From Amblyornis subalaris (lineage: Eukaryota; Chordata; Aves; Passeriformes; Ptilonorhynchidae): a stretch of 64,000 bases of DNA. Location: positions 3,085,403-3,149,402 of the forward strand of contig JACAXG010000069.1 of the NCBI GenBank assembly GCA_018881555.1, given 5' to 3'. The notes under the pieces are model-generated. The model was not told the DNA's origin, ran no database searches, and saw only the letters and a program-made list of their open reading frames with translations. Each line of letters opens with the position of its first letter. The stretch's first letter is position 1. Below, in pieces: positions 13,282-27,043 of the stretch. The position numbers and the translations under genes were made by a program.

Positions 13282-13369
13282 AAGACAGGGGAGAGAGAGA
13301 AAGAGGAAAGGAGAAAAAGAGAAAGAGAAGAAAGAAAGAGAGGCAGGCAGCAAGGAAGGAAAAGAAATT
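13282..13369 (+). repeat. Polypurine tract flanking the microsatellite
   Basis: Nearly uninterrupted A/G for about 90 bases, with GA dinucleotide, AAAG and AAGG units. Together with the GGAA block it makes a purine strand of more than 200 bases, broken only by a few C residues. Confidence 0.85.
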
Positions 13370-16300
13370 TAATGGATGTCTATGATATTGACAGAAATTT
13401 AGAGTGATCAAATATGGTTTAATAATTTGCTCCAGGCAGTCATTATTTCTACGTAAGATTTTCCTCAACTGGAGGATTTATGTTGGGAGAGGTCTGCTGT
13501 GTAGCGTCGCAGCACTGTCTGCTGTGTAGTCTGGGTCATATAATGGGGAAGAGACAGCAGTACCTTGAAACACCACCATCCCTACAGCACAGACTGCTAC
13601 TACTACATCCCTCTGTTACTTCGAACTCCTTGAACTATACTAAATAGTAAATCTCTGCACAGAGTGTCATCAGTTCAGGGTGTTACATAACATAGAATTT
13701 AAACAGCTTTATTCTTCTGTGCATGATTTGGAATTTCTGTTTCTAAAAGAAGTTCTGTAGGAGTTAGATAGAAATTGTGATTATTTAAGAAGCCTGTGGA
13801 CACAGGAGTGAAAGATAACACAAGTTGAAGTACAGTGTCATTTCTCTTTTTTGATGTTGCTGGTAAAGAAAGCATGATTATTAATAGATCTTTCAAAAAA
13901 TGTCTGTAAGTCTGACCTCTTGTTAAACAGCCTCCCTCTTAGCCAGTTTTGGGTTAAGGGATAATCAATGGTTACTGGAATAGTTCGGGACCTTCTCTAA
14001 GCCACATAGGATTTCTTGTCAATAGTGAAGAGGAGAAAGAGAAGAGCCACCAGACCCATTCTCAATACATCCCCTCTGACTGCAGCTGAAGTTTTTAGCA
14101 GTAAAGAGCAGTTCTGGCAGCTCTGGACATAAGCTTTTCCCTAAGAGACAGGGAAAAGAAACAGGAGACAGGTTTTTTTATTGCTCAGAGAGCTGAGTGG
14201 AATAGCCATTACACAGTTCTCTTCTCACTCACGAGTGTGAGAAAGCCAGCACTTAACCATTCCCTCTGACACATAAGCACCTCCCTCTTACATAATATAC
14301 ACTTATAACATTAATGAACTGTTTAATTTAAAACTAATTGATTCTTGTCCTCTGTTAACCCTGGGGACTATCAAATGACAAACTCGGCCTGACCTTTTTA
14401 CAAAACCTGGTTTCTTATTTGCTACAACAAGAGGAAAAGGTTATGTTAGTTTGGAAGCACTCCATGATTATGTGTGGAACAGCTCTGGCAGCAACCTATT
14501 CCTTATTTGGTCACTCATTTTTGGCCACCCCTTGGCGAACTGTGGAAGGGGATTAATTTCCCCAACTATAAATGCCTACAGTGTAGCCACCTACATCAGA
14601 GCTAGTCATCTGGACTCCCTGTGCAGTGGGAGGAAAGAAACAGGGACTTGTAAAATGCAATGTCTTGCTTGTTTTAGACATCTCTCTTAGAATGAGATGA
14701 ATCACTCTCTGCATGCATTTATTTTTCTTCATTTGCTAGAAGAGCTGTGAGATCTCAAAGACAACCACACTGCAGATTTCTGAAGATGAAGTGAATCCCA
14801 TCCATCTATTGTTACGACAGACTCCTTTATACACAGCATGCTGTGCTATAATCTTTTTTTATGTCATACCAATGTAATATTTTTAAGTGCTCCTGAAGTT
14901 TATAAATTGTAAATTTTTTTTGACAATGTGTTTAAACGTAGTTAACATACTGAAATGTTGTGCAAACTGTGTGAGGAAATCAGTGTTCCCTTCTACACTT
15001 GGAACAATTGTAATCCTTCAGCTAGGCAAGTATAGTTTAAGCAATACAGCCAGCTCAGGATATATGCAATTATCTCAATATAAAGAGCTCATGTCTTTTA
15101 TTCTAGACCATTAATGGGAACAACAATCATATATTGAAATAAGGCATTTTTATACTAGGAAAATTGTAGTCATTCTACGGAATTTACTGGCTATGTATTA
15201 CATATATTTATATATATGTTATTATACTATGTATATTAAAACTACCAGACTCTCCTGGTGTTACACGTTTGTGTAGCTCAGGCCTTAGGAGAAACATATT
15301 TTAACAGCACCCTTGAAAATTTCATACCTCTGAACTTCCCTAACTTTAGGTGTTGATGTAGAGGTCTATCTTCAAGTTAGCAGGCTTCCTTTGTAGTCAA
15401 CAGACTGGGATGTATTTTAACATTTTAAGGGACAATTCATCTGACTTACTTTACACATGTACTTTAAGAAAAACCGAATCACGCATTGAAAATGTCTGTT
15501 TCTTTTCATTGAGTGTAGTCTCACAAAAACTAACAGAGGTGTGCGTTTCTATCTCATATATGTCTGATTTTTGGCAAATGAATTCCACCTCACTGTTTTC
15601 CACAATCCTTGTCTTTTTGACCTTGTCGCTGTTCATGAAACATGACCACTGGGATAACTCGCACAGGCATACCCATATCATTACTTTAGGGGGACTGCTT
15701 CTGGCACAATTCTGACTCATGCCAAACAGCAGTCTTCCAAAGAGATGAGAACCAAGCACTATTCTCCAAAGGCTGTTCGAATGCAGCAACCTTATTTTGA
15801 AGCCTAAGGGATTTTAAGCCTATGGATGTGAGCCATGTTACGCCTGCAGCTTTGGGGCTAGAGAGCTCTTCCTTTGGGTACTTGGGTAACAAGGCCATTA
15901 TGTCATCAGGGCACAAGTTGGAGAGCTACTTTCAGTCAAGTTCAATATCTAATCTCTTCACCAAAGATGAAAGTTACTGCATGCCAGTGTGTTCACTGCA
16001 GTCAATACGAATGAATGAGCTCAACTTTTACAATGTGGAGAATATGGCCTGTGACAAGCTTTTAGTTTATGGCATTCATAAGTGCCTTTTATGATGCATG
16101 ATGAAATGCATTATCAGATTTTAAGTAATCATGTTTCAAAAACATCATTATGCCTGGGACTAACATAACAACTATGATTATTTCTTTTATTGCTGATATT
16201 TCTAAAAGAAAATGGGAAACTTCTGTGTGGTAACATTGTTCTGTGCTGGTTTTCTAATTGCAGCCTGAGAAGACCTGCACAAACATGTATTGATTGTCAC

Positions 16301-18773
16301 CTGTTCTTACAAAACATAAAAGCTCTGTCATCTTCTGTTCCCACTTTTTACATTTAGAGTTGTAAAGGGCTCTACCATGGAGTAAGGCCTGCCCCACACC
16401 TGTACCTGACTTTATACCTCAAGAGCTAAACACAGGGATACAGACTTCCTGGCAAGCAGCCCCAATATTTGGGACCATCTTTGCTGGTACAAGTGCTGAG
16501 TCCTCCAATAGGTGAGTTTTCAAATACAAAAATTCAGACTATGAATATATCTAGAAATTACTTTTTTTGAGACGAAACATTAAATGCTAGAGAATACATG
16601 ACTGTGCACTTATTAAGAAAGAGGTAATAAAGTAGAGCCATCTGCAATCTCTAGTTTTCCTGGTACAACTGGGCTTGTTAATTCCTCCACACTTACAGGC
16701 CAACAAAAGCCGTTACAAATTTTTATAGCTATGAGAACCCATTACAGAAAACAAATCAGCTGCCCTAACTGTGCAAAATTAGAAGTGGTGTAGCTCTGCC
16801 TTAGCACTAACTTGGAATGGAAAGAATAATTTGCTGTTTAATCTCTTTTTCCAAAAGCTATTAGTGACATTATTGTAAACTCTTCACATGAACATCAAAT
16901 TCCTAAAACAGAAACTTCTTGTACTGTGTAGGATGCCTACACCAGTGAGACTCGGGCTTCCATCCTTTAGGCCATAGCATATACAGAACTTTGAAAGAAA
17001 ACCCCAAATCTGTCAAACATTGTGCAAATATCAGTTAATTTCTTTAGCAATCCTATTTATTCTCCAGGTTCTCTAACAGCTCTAGGGACACTACTTTTAG
17101 CTGTCCAATAAACAAGGTTTTTATTCCTTTTTCAGACTGGGAAGTAGAAGACATTTTCATATTACAAAATTTTCCCATAATGGGTACAGTCCAAGGAACT
17201 TAATAATGTCAAGACAGAGACCTATTTCTTAGGTGATAAAAAAGGAAAGGACACAATGTCCAATATGTGCCTTCTGTTCAAATGTACTCTTATTCTTAAA
17301 TGCTCTTGTTTAAAAAGGTTGAAGTAGGACCCATCCAACCAGGTAAACAACTGTAAACCATTCAACAGTAAAGAACTCTTGTTCTGATAGCAGTTATCAT
17401 AAATTATGTCATGATAAAAGGAAGCTACACTTAATAGCTTAGTCTAAAATAGTCATCAAGATCCTACTAGGCTGTTTTGTGGCTTAACCATCGGCTTGTA
17501 AGATGAACAAAGAGAAAAAGGAAAGGGGAGACACAATGCAAATATTCTTCCTCCATCACTCTTCAAGGTTTACTGTGAAGCAGCTTTAGGTATGAGGTAT
17601 TAAACACATGTGGTTCTTGTAGCAACCTCTCTTCTAAAACTTTTTATGCCAATTTGTCTCACTATGCAATTACGTTGGTTGCCTCTCCTGGTTTGCACGA
17701 GTCTATGGGCAGGACAGTCTACTCCTTGGAATAAATTACTCTAATTTCCTGAATGAAAAGCTTTGATGGCAAAAGGAAATCTTCTTTAATGATGGTATCT
17801 ATGCCTCTACAAGGATTTCTGCTGTGTCAGTTAGGATATCAGATTTAAAAGCAGACCAAGCCAAAGATTGTGCCAACATTTCCATTAAAAAAAATGTATC
17901 TCAAATTACTCGTTGCTTCCTGAAATTGTTTGGCTGTAATTGCCCCAGGCTAGATTTTGCCCAGAGCTGTCATTTTGCTTCAGGGTTTCAGCAAAGAGAC
18001 TACCTCTAAATGTGTTTTAAATTAGAGAAGGCTGAAAAAAAACCAAAACCCCAGCACACCACTTCCTATACAGTAATACATTTTCATTACTGATCAAGGA
18101 TCTTTGAGCAACAGAAATATTCTGGGGGAAAAAAAATGTAGTCTTGAGTCAGGAAAAAGTCTTGAAAAGTATTTTTGGAAAAATTGATGGTGATACTGCT
18201 GAGTTATACAGCGTTCAAAATTATATTTTGGTAATTATTTGGGATTCATCACCTTTTTACCCAAGTAGGACTGTGTGTGTATGTGCAGTAAAACTAGCTG
18301 ATGTGAATATCTCCAAGAATGCATTAAATGGAATCAAAATCAGGAAGTAAAAAAGTCAGTGTTTGCTGGCCAAGTTCTTTACTCTTGGAAAGTACTCAGG
18401 GTGCGAATTACATTAACCTGTACTCTGAGGGTCATAAATCAGTAGAGCGTGAAATCATGAAATATATGTTTATTCTCATGAACATATATCAAGGACCCTG
18501 CTTTTTTTGCCAGATACCGTACTGCACGTGTATTATGACAAGGAAGTTCTTATATAAGACACACAACTCTTCATTCAAGCTCTCATTCAACACAACTGCA
18601 TCTTTGATTAATTCATGACTGTCCTACTTGAAAGTCTACCCAAAGACTGTTACAAAACAGGCCTCATATGGTTTGATGGGAAGCAACTATTTAAGTCAGA
18701 GAATCTAAGTCAGAATGGTAGGACCCGTATACAGCGTCCTGCTGCAATTGTGTGCAATTTCCCCCCTACTGAA
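13370..18773. other. Gene-free intergenic stretch
   Basis: AT-rich DNA with no recognised exon or repeat. Longest open frames are about 110 codons (15451-15789, minus) and look random. An AT-alternating patch lies at 15195-15240, and a small inverted repeat (TTCTCAC...GTGAGAA) near 14220. Confidence 0.5.
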
Positions 18774-19390
18774 ATCATAGAATCATAGAATCATAGAGTG
18801 GCCTGTGGAAGGGACATTGATGACCATCTCTTTCCAACACCCCTGTCATAAGCAGGGACACCTTCCACTAGACCAGGTTGTTCAAAGTCCCATTCAAACT
18901 GGCCTTGAACACTTCCAAGGGGGGGGCATTCACAACCTCTCTGGAAAACCTGCTCCAGTGCCTCACTACACTCACAGAAAAGAATTTCTTCCTAATGTCT
19001 AATCTAAATCTACATGCCTTCTGTTTCAGTGCATTCCCCCTTCTCCTATCACTATGCACCCTTGTAAAAAGTCTCTCTCTTTCTTGTAGGCTGCCTGTAG
19101 GTACTGGAATGTGCTATAAGATCTCCTTGGAGCCTTCTCTTTTCCAGGCTGTCTCTCAGTCTGTCTTCATAGAAGAGGTGCTCTAGCCCTCTGATATCGT
19201 GACCCTCCCCTGGACTTGCTCCATGTCCTTCTTGTGTTGGGACCCCAGAGCTGGATGTAGCACTCCAGGTTGGGGTCTTACCCCACAGAATAGCGTAGAA
19301 GGGGGAATCACCTCCCTTAAGCTGCTGGTCATGCTGATTTTGATGAAGCCCAGCATATGGTTGGCTTGTTTTGCTGTTCCCCACCACAGA
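18774..19390 (-). mobile_element. CR1 LINE, 3' half with ORF2 remnant
   Basis: Begins with three TCATAGAA terminal repeats (18775-18799), then the standard reverse CR1 order: CATAAGCAGGGACACCTTCC, TTCACAACCTCTCTGGAAAACCTGCTCCAGTG, TTTCTTCCTAATGTCTAATCTAAATCTA, and further the ORF2 end with TGTTGGGACCCCAGAGCTGG and CCAGCATATGGTTGGCTTG. It is 5'-truncated near 19390. Confidence 0.95.
19130..19390 (-). pseudogene. CR1 ORF2 C-terminal remnant (frameshifted)
   Basis: Minus-strand translation gives pieces of the CR1 ORF2 tail: HIRG-type motif RGLEHLFYEDRLRDSLEKRR, with upstream parts of the same tail in other frames. Frameshifts separate the pieces, so the copy is dead. Confidence 0.75.
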
Positions 19391-21387
19391 GCAGAATTTC
19401 ATTAAGATAAGGAGCCTAGTGCCCCCCACCCCCCAATTAAGTATCTTGGAATAGAAAAATAAGTCTCCAAAGGCTGAAATGCTATCTTGAAGCCATAATA
19501 ATAGTGTGAATCCTATTGCCCTAAAAGAAATAAAGTCAAAAAACAAGATCCTACAGGTTCAGCCTACATAAACCCGCCTTTAGTCTTGCATATATTTATG
19601 TTCTATGGGAAAATTCTTCTGAGCATGGACAGGTGATTATGTGTCTTGGAACACAGACACAGGCTTGGTAATTAAATTTCTAACCAAACATCCTTCCATC
19701 CCCACTCCCTCAATTAAAAACAGTTGCTCTACTCTTCTTTTCTGGAGCCCAGTATGTTTTTCTGTCCCCATGCCATAACCTGAAAACCTGAAAGTGTTCC
19801 CAACATCAGAGATCAGGGACAAGGAACAAATCCTAGTCAATTAACCCAAAGCACAGTGTATGATCTTGACATGTGAGCTTGTTCCCCTGCAACATGTGTG
19901 TACTTATCACACATAGAGGTTATGGCCTTGCACATAATTTTTTTTTTTTTTTTCAGTTGGTCATTCCTCCTTATTAAGTCCTGTATGATAGGATCACTGT
20001 GTTTTTCAAGCAGAGTCATAGGATCTAATACAAATACAATCACAGAGCATGAAATTTGCCTCTGGAATCAGATGAAATTCACTCATGAAATTCAGGGTGT
20101 AGATAAAAGCTTTGGAAAAAAATGTGTGGAGATTGCTGCCAGAACTATTCTAAATAAATTATGATGGGAACTATTCATCTGTTTAGTACCCCAGCCTCAA
20201 GTCTCAGTCTTGACAAATAGAAATACATCACAAAGTAATGACACCTGAGCAGGCTGTGAATATTTTCAGAGACCAGTGTGAGATCTTCAGGGATTCTTCA
20301 TGCAGGAAGATTCATTTTTAAACTTGCCCCACCCTAGCTTGTGTCACTGCAGTGACTATGAAGTACACTCAGCTCTGAGCTAGTTTATGAAGATATTTAC
20401 AGATTCCCATGTAAAACCAGTGCTGCAAGTTTGTAAAAGAGATTTTTCATTTCTTTGCTTCGAATGCACCCAATATGATAGAAGCAACTTGTCTGGCTCA
20501 CTTCAAATACATACGCAGAAATTCTATGCTAAAATCCTCCTTTTAAGTGGAAGGATCTGTCTTCCTATTTCAGTACTAATTGAAAAATATTATTATTGTT
20601 CCATAGAATATGAATTACAAAGAGAATTTGGCCAGATTAATCTTTTGTCTCATAACACACCCAAAGAATACACAGACACCTCAGGTTTGCACACACCCTG
20701 GTCTGGTTTATGGCTGTAATTAACCACTAGACCTGTCTACACTTTTTTTTTTTCCTGAAGATTTTTAAAAATAAGCAGTATCAAACTTTGGTTTGCAGTT
20801 TCAGGTATTCCCAGTCTCAACATCATAAAGCAACATCAGATTGCCATATGGGTGAGTGTAAAAGAAAAGCACAGACTATCTGGAAGCTTTCCTGGAGCTG
20901 TAAAAAATGGAAGACTAAAATAGACTGTCCAGGCACTTAGCTGACAGTGGCTAATTTTCTGTCTGGAAAATAGCTGCAGTAGAATTAACAAATGGAAATA
21001 AAGATAATTAAATTCCCTAGCCACTCTAAGAGAGTTCTGATGAGTTTCACAGGGATTGTTTCCAACTCTATCACAATGTATGGAAGAGTACAAATGCAAC
21101 ACAGTAGCTTTCTAAATACAGTCCATGGCCTTATAAGCTTAAAATGTATCCAACTCCTTTCAATTATTATTCAGCAATACTCAATCGAAAGACCAGAGTA
21201 AGAATTTTATTTTTTCAATGTTAATGCCACAGCTGGAATCCTACTCATAATGCCAGAAAGACACTGCTTGGGGAGGGATTTCTCTGCCTTACTACAGCAC
21301 CCAAAAAGCACTCTGATATGCATTTGAACTGAGCATTTAACATATAGAATGATACAGACAACTTTAATTAAAAATGTAGTATAAGAA
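19391..21387. other. Gene-free intergenic stretch
   Basis: AT-rich with a T16 run at about 19938-19954. Open frames up to 110 codons (20387-20719, plus) have no recognised homology or exon structure. Confidence 0.45.
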
Positions 21388-22935
21388 CAAGTGCCTTGGG
21401 TTAGACAAAAGCCTGTCTAGCCTTGTATCCTTTTTCATTCAGTGACCGGGAGTGAATGCCTACCAAACCTAACAAGAACACGGTAAATGTACTGTGACGG
21501 TTCACACTGTGCTCCCCAGTTCCAGTTTAAGGGACTGCTGATTCAGAGGTGTTTGTCCTCATGATTAATAGCTTCAAATGGACTTTTTTCTGTGTTTTCT
21601 CTAACTGGTTTCTGAAAGTATGGAATATTTCAACAATCTCAGTGTCTTGAAGTACCAAACTTCACAAATTAACTACATGTTATGTGGACAATTATATCCT
21701 TTTCTTGTTTTGAAAGTGCCATCTGACAGTTTTCTCTTTGCCATCTCGTTGACAGTCATGATTTTATAAACATCCATATATCTTCATCTAAATGTCTTGT
21801 TTCCAGGTCAAATACTGCTAGACAGTATATGTATATGATTTCTTGCTTACTTTCCTGTTTTCTGTATTCTTTTTCTTTCTCTTTACCATTTTGGGGGCAG
21901 GGAGGCAGGTAACTGGATTGATAGGCAGTTTTTAAGGAATGTGTGCATCAAGGATTTCTACAAGAGATGTTTTGTGTGTGTTTGATTATTTCTTTTCTGA
22001 AAATTTATATCCTATGTTGTCTTTTTCTTTGCTGTCAGTTGCTATTGAATAGTGAGCTGAAGTTCTCAATGAGCTGTCTACAAATTCCTCAAAATACTTT
22101 TTTTTCTAAGCGACATTAATTAACACAAAAATTTCCTTATATATAGCTTCTCAAGACTGTTTTCTTCAACACATTACATTTCATTTATCAGCATGTAGTT
22201 TCATTTGCCCTTTTACAGTGCAGCCACTGATTATGGAACTTTACTGCAACTCTTTGGATCACCACACATCATCATGTTCACCCTGTTCCCAAATTACTCT
22301 TCACTATGTTTAATGGCACAACATTCATCCTCGCTTTTTATGGACTATACTGAGAAAATCTATCCAACCTGAAAAATCAGTTTCTTTCTATCTTTAAACT
22401 CCTTAATTTAATACATCATATGTCCACAAGAAGATCTCCTTCCATAACACTATGGCTTTCCTTAAAAGCCTTGTGCCAAAAACATTGTTTAAAATTCAAA
22501 TAAATATTATTTTTGCCAACCAATTCATTTCATTAATGGTTTCTTCAAAGAATTCTGATAGCATTATTAATTATGATTTCCTACACAAAAAGTGGTAGTT
22601 ATTTGCCATAATATCATAGTTATAAATGTGTTACACTATCTCATGTTTTAGCATGATTTTTATCTGTTTCATTATTAGGGTCTATAGTTCCTTGCACCAC
22701 TCCTGAAATGGTTTTAAAATCAGTGATGTGTTAGCCATCTTCTAATTCACTGGTAACAGAGCATTCAGTGTAAGGATTATTTAAATATCACAGTTGGCAG
22801 TTCAACAATTTTACAAGTGAGTTCTTTTAGAACTCTATAGAGAATACCATCTGCCTTAAGTAATTAGTGTTCATTATATTGATTTATTTTAGAATGTCTT
22901 CAACTGTCCCTTTATGTGAGACAGTCCCACAGTGT
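21388..22935 (-). mobile_element. Ancient CR1/L3-type LINE, about 1.5 kb of ORF2 and 3' region
   Basis: In order along the plus strand, successive blocks match the reverse complement of an old amniote CR1/L3-type LINE. They are GGTTAGACAAAAGCCTGTCTAGCC; CTTCACAAATTAACTACATGTTATGTGG; TCATGATTTTATAAACATCCATAT; CATTACATTTCATTTATCAGCATG followed by TTTCATTTGCCCTTTT; AAAGAATTCTGATAGCATTATTAATTATGATTTCC; TTAGCCATCTTCTAATTCACTGGTAACAGAG; and TGAGTTCTTTTAGAACTCTATAGAGAATACCATCTG. Collinearity over 1.5 kb makes chance resemblance very unlikely despite heavy divergence. No open frame survives. Confidence 0.85.
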
Positions 22936-25900
22936 AATCTTGAAGGCTAATTAAGCTGATTCATTAAAATACATTATATATAGCTGAAAGTAAAATCTCT
23001 TACAGTTCTTAGGAACAATGGGTGCAGACCACATACACAGAATGAGTGACTGCATCTTGGAAAGCTACTCATGAAAGGGTTGCAGGGATCCCGGTGGAAA
23101 AGCAGTAAAATCTCAGCTTGAAGGCAAAAGACATCAGTAAATTAGCTACTAATACTACCCCTTGACACAAAAAAAAGAGAGAAAAAAAAGTGAGAAAGTA
23201 GGAGTTAAGAAAAAAATCAGAAGCTCCAGGTAGGAATTTAATTGAAAAATTAAAAATAGGATCTACACAATTTTTTTCTTATGTAGAATGTTGGTAAAAC
23301 ATTACTAGAGTATACCACTGTTGCTGGCTGTTTTATGTAAGACTCCAAAATATTGGAAAAAATACAGAGGAGAGTCAGAAAAATCATCAGAAAACTGGAA
23401 GAGACTCCATTTCCTCACAAAGAAAGAAATTAGCCATTGAATAGAGGCACAGTAGAGCTAAGTATTCACTACTGTTTTATGTCTTCAGAACAAGTTATAA
23501 AACCTTTTCAGTATATATGCTTTGCTAAACATTAAAAGCTACTAACCTCTCCCTTCCCAAATTTCTGTCTGTAAGAGACAATTTGTTTGTGTGAGACTAA
23601 TGAACTTAACAGTTACTTCAACATGCTTGAAAATTATATTGTTTATTCCCCAGAAACCCTAGGCTGACAGCATGATGAAAAAAAAAGTTGTGTGTGGAAT
23701 ATGGATACACATTGATGTCAGAAATTCTGCAAGTGCTTAAAAAATACATAAATAAATAACTCAGCTGACAGTGTGGGTAAGCACAAAAATGACCCTGAAT
23801 TGCTGCTGACAACCTGATACCTGTGAGACTGCATCCCTTTCTTTGGCAGAGATGCATTTCTTTTCAGATCATTTGTCTTTCATGTACTATTGAGTGTGAG
23901 ATGTGTCTCAGTGACAGATTGACTGATTGAAACAGGAACAGAGAGAAACAACATTAAACATTTAAGTCATTTTCTGGGTCATCTTTGAGGACATATCTTG
24001 AAGAGGCCAGGCTGCCATTAAAGTTAACAAATCTACCATCATGTAGCAGTTGAGTCAAATGCTTATTTTGATAGTTTGACTTATATAAGTGAAACAAATG
24101 AATCACAGGATTTTATAACAAAATGTAGAAGTATAAATCTCATAAATAAGTGTGATTTACATTTCATCACAATATGAGAACCAAATAATGATTGAGATTA
24201 CTGTCACGCTAACCTGCATGAAATTTCCAAATTGCAGCTGACTAGAAATAAGGGAGCAAGTCTCAGTCTTGTGTATTTGAAAGCCAAAGTTTCCAAATAT
24301 TTACAGCATCCAAATATCAATGTAAGAATCAGGTCTGGGATGAAGTTTTGGCTCTCAAATTGTTAAATGAAGACCTGAATCTATGCAGGGAATGATTAGT
24401 TCAGCATAATTGTGTGACTTTAGATGCTGTGTTCCCCAGACCTCTCTTTGTCAAGGTTTGCAATTAATGCTCTACTGAATGGCAGCATGGCATCAGAGCA
24501 ATTGATCTTCTGGCAAGGTATCAGTGCAACACATCATTCTGCTTCATTCATTGATGAGACACAGTAGGAAGCTGAACACCAGCCAGCAAAACAGACTGTG
24601 GTTCCTGCCTCCCGTGTGATTAAGACAGAAGGACTTCAGAAATGAAAGGACAGACAGAAAAGGGACCAGCTAACAGTTTGAGGACATGTTCTCCCATAGC
24701 ACTGCTGGGACAGACAGCAAGTTAACAAAACCAACTGGGAGAGAACTCTCTACCAGCTGAGGCTTCCTCACACCTCTGACAGAGTTCACTGGGAAAATGG
24801 ATCAAGTCCATTTGTCTTTCACATGGACCATAAAAAATCCTGAAGTTTCTAAAGCCTGTACCCTGCCTGCTACTTTATAAGCGGTAAGCCATTCTTGGCA
24901 CACATGAATTTGACAGGGGCCCTCAAGTCAGTTTTGGGCCTCATGCAGTGCACAGCTGCAAATGGCTCTCTGAATGGGTATGGTTACTCCTGCTCTTTCC
25001 TTCTACTCTTTCCTTCATCTTCCTTTGTCAGCCTCCTCGACAAAAAGAGTTGTATTGCAGGGTTGCTCAGTGATCAGAAACAAGCCTCTGGCAGAAGCCA
25101 AGTTCATGCTAAGACCCTGAACCCTGCCCAGCATGGATAACTCCACAGTATATCATGTCAATCCAGCTAGCTTGTACCAGGGTCTCAGAAAAGACACGGT
25201 GCCCTCCCCTGTACAGAACAATTCCCAATACCTGTTATTGTACAGGAAGAACACAGACTAACAGCCTTCTTGGTTAAAATGATGCCTTAAGATTACCACT
25301 TTGTTAAAAAACATGTTCTCAACAAACATGTTCATAAGCAGCAGAATGTCTGACTCTCCAAGCTTTACCAATAAGATTACTTGTATGTGCCAGTGTCATA
25401 GGACTGGCAAGTCCTTTCATCCCATTTCTAACCTCCATGATATCTAAGAAATTGCATGCACTAATAGCAGGTCTTCCAGTTATTTCTGCCAGGTAGTGTG
25501 CTCGTACATGACAGGACCAGAGATATGTACTTGTCTCAGGGCACCAAGCAGTGCTACATTTGTGCACCTTGAGTTTCTCTTGTGCTTCCTGCAAAGTCTG
25601 TTGAGCATTGTGTGTTTAGACTCTCATCTTTACAAATTCATGAAAGGAAAAACTTGCAGAGGACTCTTCACCATTTTACACATAGCAGCAAGACTGTGAA
25701 ACTGCCACTTTTAGCATCTGACAGACTGAAGATTTTTCATGGGGTGTTTGGGGTATTTGGGGCTTTTTCCTCAACAAAGTTTACTCAATCTGTTTCAAAA
25801 CTCTCTCAAAGAGAACTCCCATATCAGTATTAGCAGTGTGCACAGCATGAGAAACCCACAAACAAACAAAAAATGGGCAGCATTTGTACAAAGGTGGAGT

Positions 25901-26784
25901 GTAAAAAGTCTGCAAAACAGCACAGGTGCTGGTGGAGACAGAGGTCCACTATAGAGGAAATGGGGGAGTAATATGAAGAGAAATGTAATCATATCCATAA
26001 AGCAATCACCTGTTCTTGTAAAATTCACCCTTAAGAGTGAAGTTAAGTGCCTAATAATTTCCACAAGGTCGCAGTGGCTCATGGTGCCATTATGGCTCAC
26101 TGATCACTTGGTCTCACAGGCCTCCCAGAAAACCTGCAGCTTCAAGGGCCCTTGGAACTGAAAAGTCTGTCTGAGTTCAGGGCATGTCAGCACTATTCAA
26201 CAGTCTATTTCTAAGTAATTACTCATTTTAACCACAAGCATACATAGACTCCTATTCATAACACTCAGAAGTATCTTAAAAATCTGAATTGTCAGCTGAA
26301 AGTTATACAAATAATCTGCCCTTTTGCTCAAAAAATTTTCCCCAAATTTTACTTCGGTGGAAAACAAATTTGAGAGGGCAAAATAAATACGTTTATTACT
26401 GTAATCTCTTTGGTCTAGTGATCTGGTTTTTATATGGGTGGTTGACATTTCACAGTTGGTTAGAATATAGCATTACTGAGTGAGATTGTTAACTAATCTA
26501 ATTATTTATCAGCAAAGGAGACGTAAAGACATGTGCCAGCAGAGCCAAACAGCAAATCAATGGGAGAACTGGAGCTTCAAACAATGATGAAAATCAGTTG
26601 TTCAGTCCCTCAAGAATGTAAGAGAAGAGGAAACAATTGCAATGATCTAATAACATGGCTTCTTCATAAAAACATGTTCAAAAAGTATCAGTTTATATTT
26701 TTTCAGACATCTTGAAATATGGCATTCACTCTCCTGTGTTTAAGTTCTCTCAATTCCCTCCAAAATCTTTTTGTATGTTTCTAC
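22936..26784. other. Gene-free intergenic stretch
   Basis: No recognised exon. A short segment at about 23350-23410 (CAGAGGAGAGTCAGAAAAATCATCAGAAAACTGG) faintly resembles a sense-strand CR1/L3 ORF2 end but is too degraded to delimit. Remaining open frames (up to 101 codons) look random. Confidence 0.45.
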
Positions 26785-27043
26785 AGGAAAGGCAAAGGAT
26801 TTGGGGGTGCTGGTGGATGAGAGGCTGGACATGACCCAGCCATGGGCGCTCACAGCCCAGAGAGCCAAACATGTCCTGGGCTGCATCCAAAGCAGCGTGG
26901 CCAGCAGGGCGAGGGAAGGGATTCTGCCTCTCTGCTCTGCTCTGATGAGACTCCACCTGCAGTGCTGCATCCAGCTCTGGGGTCCCCAGCACGGGAATGA
27001 CATGGGCCTGTTGGAGCAAGGCCACAGGAGGCCACCAAGTTGA
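26785..27043 (+). pseudogene. CR1 ORF2 reverse-transcriptase C-terminal remnant
   Basis: Still open from about 26785 to the TGA at 27043: KDLGVLVDERLDMTQPWALT, then a CIQSSVASR-type segment and CCIQLWGPQ, which is the conserved end of the avian CR1 ORF2 after the reverse-transcriptase core. The catalytic part is absent because of 5' truncation. Confidence 0.85.

Noticed and set aside
13087..13468. Open frames rich in Lys/Glu/Gly/Arg or Phe/Leu/Pro/Ser
   Set aside because: Direct translation of the GGAA microsatellite; no gene.
14214..14243. Inverted repeat TTCTCAC...GTGAGAA as a regulatory hairpin
   Set aside because: Only 7-base arms; expected by chance in a window of this size.
19052..19546. 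164-codon minus-strand open frame
   Set aside because: Runs through the CR1 copy in shifted frames; only fragments match CR1 ORF2.
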